Source: CBFDBF01 sp050287725 (GTDB lineage Bacteria; Pseudomonadota; Gammaproteobacteria; Chromatiales; Chromatiaceae). Taken from it: a stretch of DNA of 27,602 nucleotides. Location: assembly GCA_050287725.1 (NCBI GenBank), contig JBNKCL010000058.1:1-27602 (forward strand), in the 5' to 3' direction. Each line of letters begins with the position of its first letter. Positions within the stretch are counted from its first letter, which is position 1. Positions 8,130 to 15,944 of the stretch are shown here, piece by piece. Below the pieces are notes generated by a model, which searched no databases, was not told the DNA's origin, and worked only from the letters and a program-made list of their open reading frames with translations. The position numbers were made by a program, and so were the translations under genes.

Positions 8130-8148
8130 CCATAAAAGTATTTTATGG
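8130..8148. promoter_or_regulatory. Perfect 8-bp inverted repeat upstream of rpfG
   Basis: CCATAAAA (8130-8137) and TTTTATGG (8141-8148) form a perfect palindrome around GTA, 60 bp before the rpfG start. It sits in a 242-bp gap (7966-8207) that holds no other supported gene. It could be an operator for the rpfG-rpfC transcript or a weak hairpin at the end of the preceding gene's transcript. The role is inferred only. Confidence 0.3.
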
Positions 8149-8207
8149 CGCTGCGGGGTCTGCTGAGCCGGGTTCTCTCAGGCGCTGAGCAAGGAAAAGT
8201 ACGTACC

Positions 8208-9266
8208 ATGTCGAGCATCATGATCATCGACGACCAGCCCATCGGCCGCAAGCTACTGGAAAAGCTGGTAAGCACTTTGGATGAATCTGCCGCGATCAAC
8301 ACCTTTGCCGATCCTTGTGAAGCGTTAGACTGGGCCGAGCGGAATTCTCCCGATTTGGTGCTCACGGATTATAAAATGCCGTCTTTGAACGGAGTCGAAT
8401 TCACCCGCCGTTTTCGTCAGATTGCCAAGTGCGCCGATGTGCCGCTGGTGATGGTTACCTGCATCGAAGATCGTGAGGTTCGGTATCAGGCACTCGACTC
8501 GGGCGCCACTGATTTCCTTACCAAACCTGTAGACCATGTGGAATGCCGTACCCGCTGCCGCAATCTTCTGATGCTGCGGAAGCAACAGCAAATCATCAAA
8601 GATCGCGCCGCCTGGCTTGAACAGCAGGTATCGGAAGTGACCGGTGAGATCCGGGCGCGGGAACAGGAAACCCTGTTGCGTTTGGCAAAGGCGGGTGAAT
8701 ATCGTGACGAAGAGACCGGGAACCACGTTTTGCGCTTGTCGCGCTACTGTAGCTTGATTTGTGATTCACTGGATTTGCCTCAGGATGAACGCCACGTCAT
8801 TCAGGCATCGGCGCCTATGCACGATATTGGAAAGATCGGTATCTCCGACAGAATTCTTCTCAAACCCGGCAAACATACGCACGAAGAGTTCGAATTGATG
8901 AAGCAACATACCATTATCGGGTACGAAATCCTCAAAGACAGTCCGTCGAAGTATCTGCAAATGGGAGCAATCATCGCTTTAGGTCATCATGAGAAGTATG
9001 ATGGGAGTGGTTATCCGTACGGCCTTAAAGGCGAGGATATCCCGTTGCCGGCACGGATTGTCGCGGTGACGGATGTGTTTGACGCCTTGACCTCGGTGCG
9101 TCCCTATAAACCGGCATGGTCGGTACAGGATTCGTTAAATTACCTTGGTAAACAGCGTGGGAAGCATTTTGACCCGAATTGTGTGGACGTATTCCTCGAT
9201 CAGCGCAACCAGGTTATTGATATCTACGGCAATCTGAGAGATATTCCGGCAAAACAAACCAAATAA
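8208..9266 (+). CDS. rpfG: RpfG-type response regulator, receiver plus HD-GYP c-di-GMP phosphodiesterase
   Basis: The start at 8208 (MSSIMIIDDQ) begins the receiver domain cleanly and gives 352 residues; the longer frame adds 21 residues with no homology. The receiver spans about 1-120 with acidic Asp8/Asp9, phospho-acceptor Asp54 (VLTDYKMP) and Lys106 (TKP). After a coiled linker (125-160), the HD-GYP domain carries HD at 205-206 (MHDIGKIG) and an intact HHEKYDGSGYP at 260-270, so c-di-GMP hydrolysis is expected. In Xanthomonas RpfG is activated by RpfC on DSF sensing. The rpfC-type gene begins 12 bp downstream and must be co-transcribed, which supports RpfG over a generic HD-GYP regulator. 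GC content looks lower than in the housekeeping genes. Confidence 0.9.
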   Translation: MSSIMIIDDQPIGRKLLEKLVSTLDESAAINTFADPCEALDWAERNSPDLVLTDYKMPSLNGVEFTRRFRQIAKCADVPLVMVTCIEDREVRYQALDSGATDFLTKPVDHVECRTRCRNLLMLRKQQQIIKDRAAWLEQQVSEVTGEIRAREQETLLRLAKAGEYRDEETGNHVLRLSRYCSLICDSLDLPQDERHVIQASAPMHDIGKIGISDRILLKPGKHTHEEFELMKQHTIIGYEILKDSPSKYLQMGAIIALGHHEKYDGSGYPYGLKGEDIPLPARIVAVTDVFDALTSVRPYKPAWSVQDSLNYLGKQRGKHFDPNCVDVFLDQRNQVIDIYGNLRDIPAKQTK

Positions 9267-9278
9267 TCCGGGATCACA

Positions 9279-11852
9279 ATGGAATTTAAGGACAAGAAGA
9301 GCCGGGAGAGCCATCCGTTTTACGCTATTTGGCGTAAGGCGCGGAATTGTCCCGGGCGCGAGCTCGAACAAGCGATTATTCGCATTTTGATCGTTTGTGC
9401 GGTATTCGTTTATCTGCTGAGCAGCCATTCCAGCATCACCACACGAGAATTTCTGGATTTATTGGTTTTTTGCAGTTCTTTCCTGCTGATCAGCGTTCTG
9501 ATCTTCGCAGCGATCGTTGTATATCCATATAAGTTAGTGGCGCGGCGGGGCGTGAGTATCGTGGTCGATATGACCGCAATTTCCAGCGCCATGTATCTGG
9601 TAGGCGATGCCGGCGCTCCGCTTTATCCGCTCTACCTTTGGGTGACTTTCGGAAACGGTTTTCGTTTCGGCAATCCCTATCTTTTTGCCAGCAGTTCGCT
9701 GAGTTTGATCGGCTTTTCAATCGTGATCGCCAGCGTGCCGTTTTGGCATCGGCATATAGCGCTTTCCCTCGGACTTCTGTTTGCACTATTGGTGCTGCCG
9801 CTATATGTATCGACCCTGTTGCGTCGGCTGAAGGAGGCGATTACCCGCGCCGAGGAGGCCAGCAAGGCCAAGAGCCAATTCCTGGCCAACATGAGCCATG
9901 AGTTGCGTACCCCTCTTAACGGCATCATCGGTATGAGCAATCTGCTCAAAGAGACGCCGCTGAATTTCGAGCAGCAGGAGTTTGCCGAAACGATCAATTA
10001 TTCGGTTTATACGCTACTTTCGCTGATCGAGAATATCCTGGATATCTCCAAAATCGAAGCGGGCAAGCTGGTTATTGAAGAGGCTGATTTCGATCTGCAT
10101 ACCCTGTTGAACGGAACCTGCCGGATGCTGCGCGGCCAGGCGGAAGAAAAAGGTCTGCAGTTGCAACTTCACATAGCACCGGAAGTGCCGTTTCTGTTGC
10201 AGGGTGATTCGCACCATCTGCGGCAAGTGCTGATCAATCTCATCGGTAACTCCATCAAGTTTACTGAGGCCGGGCAGGTCGATGTGCGTGCTGCGATATT
10301 GCGGGATGAGGCCAACGTCGTACGGCTGAGATTTGAGGTTCAGGATACCGGAATCGGTATGTCCGAGGCGGCGCTTGCCAGGATTTTTGAGAGCTTCACC
10401 CAAGCGGACGATTCCACCACCCGGCGATACGGCGGAACCGGTTTGGGCACCACCATCGCCAAGCAGTTGGTTGAATCCATGGGCGGCGTGATCGGAGTGG
10501 AAAGTACGCAGGGGAAGGGCAGTAATTTCTGGTTCGATATTCCGTTTACAAAACAGACCGTAACCGCCGAGCCGTTCCGTAACCTGGAGAATGCACGGGT
10601 TCTATTGGTATCGGACAATGGCGAAAATCATGCCGCCTTGATGGGTCAACTGAATGGTTGGGGCGTGGCAACCACGGTCGTTTCATCCGCCAGCGAAGCG
10701 TTCCGTGATATCGGCGCCATGTTGAAGCGCGGCACACCGTATCATGTCGTGCTCGTCAACAAACCTTTAATCGATATTGATGCTGAGCAGTTTGCCAATG
10801 GGCTGCGAGCCAAGTCGATCCTGAATAATATCGCACTGATTTACAGCGCAAATGGATTGGATAAAGCGGTTACCTCCCGTCTGTTGCAAGTCGGGTATTC
10901 GTGCGTGCTGCCGGTGCCGGTAGACAAGACCCTGCTGTTCAACGCATTGCATGCGGCTCCTTTGATGGAGGATCAGAGCGAGAAGCAGGTCATTCATCTG
11001 GGTGCGCGTTATGCGCAGCAGAAGAAGAAGCGGCAGTTGTCGATTTTGATTGCTGAGGACAATCCGATCAATCAGAAGGTAATCGCAAAAATTTTGGAGC
11101 GGGAAGGCCATCAAGCTGATATGGTAGCCAACGGCGAAGAGGCGCTGGATTGCCTGGAGAGCAAATATTATGACGTAGTCATTGCCGATTTGCAGATGCC
11201 GGTTATGGGCGGCATCCAAACGGCGAAGCTTTTTCGCTTCATGTATCCGGAAAACAAGCAGTTACCGTTTATCATACTTACCGCCAACGCCACTACCGAA
11301 GCCATGAAGGAGTGTGAGGAGGCCGGTATTGACGCCTACCTGACGAAGCCGGTAGAGCCCCGCAAGTTGCTGGAGGTGATCGCCTCGGTCACGGATGCGG
11401 CACGTTCTGCACCGGCTCGAAAATCGCCGGTGGTAGTGCGCTCGGCTGGATTCAGTCAAGAGTCCTCCGGTAACGAGGGGCAGAACCCGGTACTGAACAA
11501 GGCGAGCCTGAAAGAGCTGGAGGAACTTGGATACGGCAGTGACTTCCTGCTGGATCTGATCCAGGGATTTATTGCCGGCGGCGAGACGCTGGTTGAGGAG
11601 ATGGAAAGTGCATACGAAAAGCGTGACTATACGGCTTTCCGCGATGTAGCACATGCCCTCAAGGGCAATGCGGGTAGCGTAGGCGCCAGCAGTCTTTACA
11701 AGGCGTGTTATAGCGCCGAACGGATTGATCGCAACGAATACGATGCGCAAGGCAAAGTCCTCGTCCGAGCTGTTCGGGACGAGTTTGAGCGTGCCGGTTC
11801 CGCCCTGAATGAATATTCCAAGCAAATGGAGAGTAACAACCTTCGCAGTTAA
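9279..11852 (+). CDS. rpfC: RpfC-type hybrid sensor histidine kinase (DSF sensor) with pseudo-receiver, receiver and Hpt
   Basis: An 857-residue protein. Residues 31-182 contain about five membrane helices, including LWVTFGNGFRFG, which matches the corresponding membrane segment of Xanthomonas RpfC as I recall it. A short cytoplasmic N-terminus precedes them. The kinase has its H-box at SHELRTPLNG (His207), N-box LINLIGNSIKF, DTGIGM and GTGLGTTIAKQL. Residues of about 437-560 form a degenerate receiver with VLVNKP (Asn494 in place of the phospho-Asp). Residues 586-703 form a true receiver with Asp637 (IADLQMP) and Lys690. The C-terminal Hpt carries AHALKGNAGS (His792). The phosphorelay would run H207-D637-H792-RpfG D54. 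Pairing with rpfG and a convergent rpfF makes the DSF-sensor call strong. Xanthomonas RpfC has one receiver, so the extra pseudo-receiver is a difference. Confidence 0.88.
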   Translation: MEFKDKKSRESHPFYAIWRKARNCPGRELEQAIIRILIVCAVFVYLLSSHSSITTREFLDLLVFCSSFLLISVLIFAAIVVYPYKLVARRGVSIVVDMTAISSAMYLVGDAGAPLYPLYLWVTFGNGFRFGNPYLFASSSLSLIGFSIVIASVPFWHRHIALSLGLLFALLVLPLYVSTLLRRLKEAITRAEEASKAKSQFLANMSHELRTPLNGIIGMSNLLKETPLNFEQQEFAETINYSVYTLLSLIENILDISKIEAGKLVIEEADFDLHTLLNGTCRMLRGQAEEKGLQLQLHIAPEVPFLLQGDSHHLRQVLINLIGNSIKFTEAGQVDVRAAILRDEANVVRLRFEVQDTGIGMSEAALARIFESFTQADDSTTRRYGGTGLGTTIAKQLVESMGGVIGVESTQGKGSNFWFDIPFTKQTVTAEPFRNLENARVLLVSDNGENHAALMGQLNGWGVATTVVSSASEAFRDIGAMLKRGTPYHVVLVNKPLIDIDAEQFANGLRAKSILNNIALIYSANGLDKAVTSRLLQVGYSCVLPVPVDKTLLFNALHAAPLMEDQSEKQVIHLGARYAQQKKKRQLSILIAEDNPINQKVIAKILEREGHQADMVANGEEALDCLESKYYDVVIADLQMPVMGGIQTAKLFRFMYPENKQLPFIILTANATTEAMKECEEAGIDAYLTKPVEPRKLLEVIASVTDAARSAPARKSPVVVRSAGFSQESSGNEGQNPVLNKASLKELEELGYGSDFLLDLIQGFIAGGETLVEEMESAYEKRDYTAFRDVAHALKGNAGSVGASSLYKACYSAERIDRNEYDAQGKVLVRAVRDEFERAGSALNEYSKQMESNNLRS

Positions 11853-11923
11853 CCATGGTTGTGGCCGTCCATGGCCCCGTGGTCTTCTGACATTGCCGTT
11901 GTTCTGCGTTGTTGTTTCTTTTT

Positions 11924-11942
11924 ATCGATAAAGTGTATCGAT
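11924..11942. other. AT-rich palindrome between convergent rpfC and rpfF
   Basis: ATCGATA (11924-11930) and TATCGAT (11936-11942) are perfectly paired around AAGTG, in the 121-bp gap between the two convergent stop codons. Neither strand shows a U-run on the correct side (the T-tract precedes it on plus), so it is not a textbook terminator, though it may mark where the two transcripts meet. Confidence 0.3.
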
Positions 11943-11973
11943 CTTAAGAGAGTATCTCCAAGCTCCGGTCAAA

Positions 11974-12876
11974 TCACGCTACATTGTGACGCTCTTCAAC
12001 GGCCGGTTCCTCGACTCCGATGCGCTTGTTTTGTGCCCGCACCAGTCGCTCCATCATACGAAGGTCTTTGGGTTCCAGCCGGAGAGCGGCATCCACCCAA
12101 ATACTCACGATATCCAGCAACTCTTCGTAGCGTAGTGGATTGTAACGTTGCCGCACTTGTTGAATTGCCTGAATCCCGTTGCGTGCCCGGCTATTGCGAC
12201 GGATGTAGTCATGTACTGTCTGCTCCCCTTCGCCATCCTCGGCCAATACATCGACGATACCCATATCATAAAGTTCTGCGGCATCGTAGATGTTACCGCT
12301 AAGAATGAATTTTTCGGCGGCGCTTATTCCCAGCCGGCGGGCCAGCAGGCTATATGCACCCATTCCCGGGAATAGGTTAAACAGGATTTCCGGCAGTCCC
12401 ATTTGGGCGCTTCGCTCCGCAATCAGCACATTGCAAGATAATGCCGCTTCGAATCCGCCACCCAGGGCATTGCCTTGTACCAGAGCGACAGTGGTCAGGG
12501 GGACCTCGAGGCTTACCGCATTCATGTACAAAACATCGATGCAGGCGCGGGCGTAGTTGAAGAGTGATTTGCGATCACGGGATTCGATCAGTTGAACAAA
12601 GAGATTTAAATCGCCGCCCAGATTGAAAACCTCGGGGACGTGAGATGCGGCCACCAGGTACTGGATCGGTGTCTTGGCGTTGCGGTCCGGATCTGAGATA
12701 TGGGTAGCCACGGAGTGCTGGAAATCCTTCAGATTGGCCAGTAGCGTCGGCGTGAAACAGGGCCGTGGGCTTGCATGCATATAACACCATATCGTCCGAC
12801 GCTCTGCATCATACCGGGTAGCCAGCTGCTCATATTGCGAAACGAATCCATTGACGTAAGATGCTGTAGCTTTCAT
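11974..12876 (-). CDS. rpfF: RpfF-type DSF synthase (crotonase superfamily)
   Basis: RpfF is a bifunctional crotonase-fold enzyme that dehydrates 3-hydroxyacyl-ACP and releases the cis-2-unsaturated fatty acid signal. The 300-residue protein carries EVFNLGGDLNLF (82-93), VQGNALGGGFEAALSC (133-148), MGLPEILFNLFPGMGAYS (159-176) and the C-terminal RMMERLVRAQNKRIG. Glu143 and Glu163 are 20 residues apart, as are the two catalytic glutamates of Xanthomonas RpfF (Glu141/Glu161), which separates it from ordinary enoyl-CoA hydratases. A strong GGGAGGG lies eight bases before the ATG. It converges on rpfG-rpfC and follows xerC on the same strand with a 382-bp gap, so it should have its own promoter. 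The acyl chain of its product cannot be read from sequence. Confidence 0.92.
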   Translation of the reverse strand: MKATASYVNGFVSQYEQLATRYDAERRTIWCYMHASPRPCFTPTLLANLKDFQHSVATHISDPDRNAKTPIQYLVAASHVPEVFNLGGDLNLFVQLIESRDRKSLFNYARACIDVLYMNAVSLEVPLTTVALVQGNALGGGFEAALSCNVLIAERSAQMGLPEILFNLFPGMGAYSLLARRLGISAAEKFILSGNIYDAAELYDMGIVDVLAEDGEGEQTVHDYIRRNSRARNGIQAIQQVRQRYNPLRYEELLDIVSIWVDAALRLEPKDLRMMERLVRAQNKRIGVEEPAVEERHNVA

Positions 12877-13258
12877 TGGGTTTTCCCTCCCTAGCTGTGA
12901 GTAAAAAATTTCATACTCGATGAGTATCGGCGCATGAATCCTGAGTCGTCATCGAATTCACTAATGGGCGTCAGCCGCCGCGGTCTACATAACACGGCAA
13001 TTGGTCGATAGCGTTACAGCCGGCCGGCTGTATATGTCGCCCGATCATTTCGAAGAATTCAAAGGAGATGACCGCCGGCAGGCGATTCCCCTTCAAAACT
13101 TCGGAGGCCGGAATTGATGCAAGAGCCATGCCGTGGCGGTTTCTGGATTTCCATGCGGACGGAGGATTCACGTCTTACACAATAAAAGACCAAGCAGGTG
13201 CAGAGTTCAACCGCGGCGCGCATTCTTTGGTGAAATTGTGCGTTAAGGAAAAAAACGA
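12877..13258 (-). other. 382-bp intergenic leader between xerC and rpfF
   Basis: No gene is supported here. Overlapping small open frames on both strands lack family resemblance. One 22-codon frame at 13117-13185 on plus has a GGAGG nine bases upstream but no other support. The region should contain the rpfF promoter. It ends near rpfF with a hairpin plus T-run (12907-12927) and begins at the xerC terminator (13250-13270). No confident -35/-10 pair was found. Confidence 0.5.
12907..12927 (-). terminator. Hairpin with T-run in the rpfF leader, possible attenuator or operator
   Basis: On minus, ATACTC and GAGTAT pair perfectly around ATC (plus 12913-12927) and are followed by GAA and a run of Ts, about 30 nt before the rpfF ATG. 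The form is that of a weak intrinsic terminator. Its position close to the rpfF ribosome site could attenuate rpfF, or the inverted repeat could be a DNA operator. The stem is short and AT-rich. Confidence 0.35.
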
Positions 13259-13270
13259 TTATCGTTTTTT
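13250..13270 (-). terminator. Terminator hairpin built around the xerC stop codon
   Basis: AAAAAACGA and TCGTTTTTT form a 9-bp perfect stem whose three-base loop is the xerC TAA stop itself. On minus the stem ends in a run of Ts, as an intrinsic terminator would. The arrangement is symmetric, so it could also stop transcripts coming from the other side. Confidence 0.5.
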
Positions 13271-14173
13271 GCGGGCACGGGGGTGCGCCTGGTCATAGAC
13301 GCGGGCTAGATGCTGGAAGTCGAGGTGGGTGTAGATCTGGGTGGTACTGAGATCTGCGTGACCGAGTAGTTCCTGCACGGCACGCAGGTCGCCTGAGGAT
13401 TCCAGCAGGTGGCTGGCAAAGGAGTGGCGCAGCATGTGCGGGTGCAGGTTGCGGTCGGCGCCGTGTGCCAGAGCCCATCGTTTCAGCCGTTGTTGTACGG
13501 TGCGGGGGTGGATGCGGTCCCCGCGCCTGCTTACAAACAGCGCAGTCTCGTTTTCCCCGGCAAGTTGGGGTCGAACCTGCAGCCAGCGTCGGAGCGCTTC
13601 GCGCGCCTTGCGTCCTATGGGAACGCGGCGGCTCTTGGCGCCTTTGCCGGTGACCTCCAGGGGCGCCCCCTCCGTCAGGTCCAGATCGTTCAGATCGAGC
13701 GACACCAGTTCCGCCAGCCGAAGCCCGGAGGAGTAAAACAACTCCATCATGGCCAGGTCCCGCAGTTCCAGCGGCTGATTTCCGCCAACATCCAGCAATC
13801 GCCCCAGTTGATCCGCATCCAGGGTTGCGGGGAGTCGCCGTCCCACTTTGGGGGCGCGCACACCCGAGGCGGGATTGTCCTGGGCCGCGTTTTCCCGCAG
13901 CAGATAACGAAACAGGCTGCGTAGCGACGAGAGCTCACGTTGCAGGCTTTTGCCGGAAATGCCGTGCCGGTGGCGGTGCGCCACATAGAGACGGATCTGT
14001 TGATCCCGCAGATCAGGCCAGCGGTCAATGCCTTTTTCGGTGCACCAGGCCCCGATCTGGGCCAAGTCACGTTGATAGTTGCTGAGGGTGTTGGAGGAGA
14101 GGCGGCGCTCGTGGCGCAGGTGGTCCAGAAAGCGGGCGGCCCACTCTTGGAGTTGCGGGGCGACTTGTATCAT
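13259..14173 (-). CDS. xerC: XerC tyrosine recombinase
   Basis: XerC acts with XerD at dif sites to resolve chromosome dimers. The start at 14173 (MIQVAPQLQEW) overlaps the DUF484 stop by one base (TGATG) and gives 304 residues, the normal length; the frame extends further upstream only as a shadow of DUF484. The N-terminal SAM-like DNA-binding domain (about 6-95) is followed by the catalytic domain with Arg152 (SSGLRLAEL), Lys177 (TGKGAK), His246/Arg249 (HMLRHSFASH), His272 (LGHADLSTTQIY) and nucleophile Tyr281. The neighbourhood dapF-DUF484-xerC is the classic chromosomal xerC locus, which rules out a mobile integrase. Confidence 0.96.
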   Translation of the reverse strand: MIQVAPQLQEWAARFLDHLRHERRLSSNTLSNYQRDLAQIGAWCTEKGIDRWPDLRDQQIRLYVAHRHRHGISGKSLQRELSSLRSLFRYLLRENAAQDNPASGVRAPKVGRRLPATLDADQLGRLLDVGGNQPLELRDLAMMELFYSSGLRLAELVSLDLNDLDLTEGAPLEVTGKGAKSRRVPIGRKAREALRRWLQVRPQLAGENETALFVSRRGDRIHPRTVQQRLKRWALAHGADRNLHPHMLRHSFASHLLESSGDLRAVQELLGHADLSTTQIYTHLDFQHLARVYDQAHPRARKKR

Positions 14174-14841
14174 CAGAAACCCGGTTCCGATACCACCTCC
14201 AGGGTCTTGCCGACGATCTCTCCCAGACGGGCCAGGTAGTCGGTTCCCAAATTGGGCTGGAAGCGTCGTGCATCGGAGCTGCCGATGGCCAGCACTCCTA
14301 ACACCCCCTCCTCCCGGATCGGAATCATGGAACAGGAACGCACATCTTCGGCCTGCGGGCCGAACAGATAGGACCGCCGTTCCGGATCCAGTTGGCCGCA
14401 CCACGGCTTGCCCGCATCTAGAAACGGTTTGAAACCGTCCAGATCGGGGTTGTGCTCGAGGTCGGCGCTGCTGAACAGGTGGAGTTCCACCGCCTCGGCG
14501 CTGAAATCCTCATGCAGGCGGTCCTGCAGGGCATTAATGGCCTCGTCGAAATCGACGGTATCGATCAGGGTTACGGTCAGTTTATGCAGCCGCCGGTTCA
14601 GTTCCTCATTTTCATGCGCCACTGCGATCAGTTTTTCCAGTCGCTGACGGTGCTTGGCCGCCTCTTCGCGCAGACTCCGGACCTGGCGTTCGATCAGGGA
14701 GGGGGTGCCGTGGCTCTGGTGCGAGAGTTCCAACTGCTGTAGCAGTTCGGGATGACGATCAAAAAAATCGGGGTGGGATTCCAGGTAGTCGGCGATTTGC
14801 TGTTCCAGCGCATCGGACGGCTGTTGCGGCTGCAAACTCAT
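14173..14841 (-). CDS. DUF484 family protein (GAF-like)
   Basis: With the start at 14841 (MSLQPQQPSDALEQQ) the protein has 222 residues; the ATG overlaps the dapF stop as ATGA. The family pattern IADYLESHPDFFDRHPELL at the N-terminus is followed by a short coiled coil (SLIERQVRSLREEAAKHRQR) and a GAF-like domain ending GVLAIGSSDARRFQPNLGTDYL. Its counterpart in E. coli (yigA) lies between dapF and xerC as here. No function is established. It is translationally coupled on both sides, indicating a dapF-DUF484-xerC operon. Confidence 0.92.
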   Translation of the reverse strand: MSLQPQQPSDALEQQIADYLESHPDFFDRHPELLQQLELSHQSHGTPSLIERQVRSLREEAAKHRQRLEKLIAVAHENEELNRRLHKLTVTLIDTVDFDEAINALQDRLHEDFSAEAVELHLFSSADLEHNPDLDGFKPFLDAGKPWCGQLDPERRSYLFGPQAEDVRSCSMIPIREEGVLGVLAIGSSDARRFQPNLGTDYLARLGEIVGKTLEVVSEPGF

Positions 14842-15668
14842 AGCTCGATCCTTCCTTCGTAGACAAAGGCGGCTGGGCCGCTCATCCAGACGGGGTTCGT
14901 TCCACCCGCCCACTGTATCACAAGATCGCCGCCCGGCAGACCGACCGTTACCCTTTCATCCAGCAGGCCTTGAACCCGGCCGCTGACGACGGCGGCGCAG
15001 GCGCCGGTGCCGCAGGCGAGGGTCTCGCCGGTCCCGCGCTCAAAGACTCGCAGCCGGATATGGTCGCGGGCGCGCACCTCCATGAACCCCACGTTGGCGC
15101 GTTGGGGGAAACGGGGGTGGTGTTCCAACCGCGGGCCAAGCTCCGACACCGGCGCGCTGGTGACTTCCGGCACCTTGAGAATGGCGTGCGGGTTTCCCAT
15201 GGAGACGGCGCCGATCCTGTATTCCTCGCCGTCCAGCTCGATCGGATACTGTTCCATCTGTTCCGGGGCCTGAAACGGGATGCGTTCCGGCGCCAGGATG
15301 GGCGGCCCCATGTTGACCCGCACCTGATCGTTCGCTTCAAGGTAAAGTCGAATGTTGCCCGCCAGAGTACCAACATCGATTTCGTCCTTGTGCGTCAAAC
15401 CTTTGGCACGCACGAACCTGGCGAAACAGCGGGCCCCGTTGCCGCACTGCTCCACCTCCGAGCCGTCGGCGTTGAAAATACGGTAGTAGAAGTCAGTGGC
15501 GGAATCGCGGGGCGGCTCCACCAGCAGGATCTGGTCGCACCCTACGCCGAAGCGACGATCGGCCAGCAAGCGGCACTGTTCCGCGGTAAGGGTCAACGGC
15601 TGCTCCACGGCGTTGAATACGATGAAATCGTTGCCGAGGCCGTGCATTTTGGTGAATTCCAGTTTCAT
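14838..15668 (-). CDS. dapF: DapF, diaminopimelate epimerase
   Basis: This cofactor-independent racemase converts LL- to meso-diaminopimelate for peptidoglycan and lysine. It has 276 residues, standard for the family. The start MKLEFTKMHGLGNDF is the typical N-terminus. The two catalytic cysteines are Cys75 (EQCGNGARCFARF) and Cys219 (LACGTGACAAVV), and MGNPHAI is also present. It lies 27 bp after lptM and overlaps the DUF484 start. The lysA gene that separates lptM and dapF in some relatives is absent here. Confidence 0.97.
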   Translation of the reverse strand: MKLEFTKMHGLGNDFIVFNAVEQPLTLTAEQCRLLADRRFGVGCDQILLVEPPRDSATDFYYRIFNADGSEVEQCGNGARCFARFVRAKGLTHKDEIDVGTLAGNIRLYLEANDQVRVNMGPPILAPERIPFQAPEQMEQYPIELDGEEYRIGAVSMGNPHAILKVPEVTSAPVSELGPRLEHHPRFPQRANVGFMEVRARDHIRLRVFERGTGETLACGTGACAAVVSGRVQGLLDERVTVGLPGGDLVIQWAGGTNPVWMSGPAAFVYEGRIEL

Positions 15669-15694
15669 GACCGGATAAGGCGGCGGAGCATGGG

Positions 15695-15835
15695 TTATTG
15701 CTGCTCTTGTTCCTGATCGTCAGGCTGATCGGGCAGATAGAGGGCCCCCTTTTGGCCACAGCCGGCAAGCAGGGTGCTGCCCAGCAGCAGCGCCACCAGG
15801 AGCAGTCTGGATAAGAGTTTGAAGCGGTTGGGCAT
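15695..15835 (-). CDS. lptM: LptM (YifL-type) small lipoprotein
   Basis: This 46-residue lipoprotein gene is below common ORF length cut-offs. It reads MPNRFKLLSRLL, then a hydrophobic stretch, then the lipobox LLAGC (Cys26 lipidated) followed at once by GQKGALYLP, the conserved LptM signature, and an acidic Gln-rich tail. A GGAGG lies nine bases upstream of the ATG. In E. coli LptM stabilises the LptD-LptE lipopolysaccharide translocon in the outer membrane. The position directly upstream of dapF and downstream of cyaA is as in E. coli. Motif and context agree, so the call is strong. Confidence 0.92.
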   Translation of the reverse strand: MPNRFKLLSRLLLVALLLGSTLLAGCGQKGALYLPDQPDDQEQEQQ

Positions 15836-15944
15836 GATGACGGGCCTCCGGTAACGGTGTCGATGGCCCAGTATAAACTCCTGGAGCGGTTCGGGTTAAG
15901 TAGAACCTATCGCGGAAGCCCGCATCGGCGCGAGCGTGCGCGAA

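Noticed and set aside
11853..11876. Two CCATGG copies after rpfC as a terminator hairpin
   Set aside because: The 6-bp stem is only the self-palindromic CCATGG site repeated, and no U-run follows.
12971..13171. 66-codon minus-strand frame upstream of rpfF
   Set aside because: No recognisable family and no clear ribosome site; could be a relic but cannot be supported.
13117..13185. 22-codon plus-strand frame with GGAGG nine bases upstream, in the xerC-rpfF gap
   Set aside because: Too short and without any conserved feature to separate from chance; noted only because of its ribosome site.
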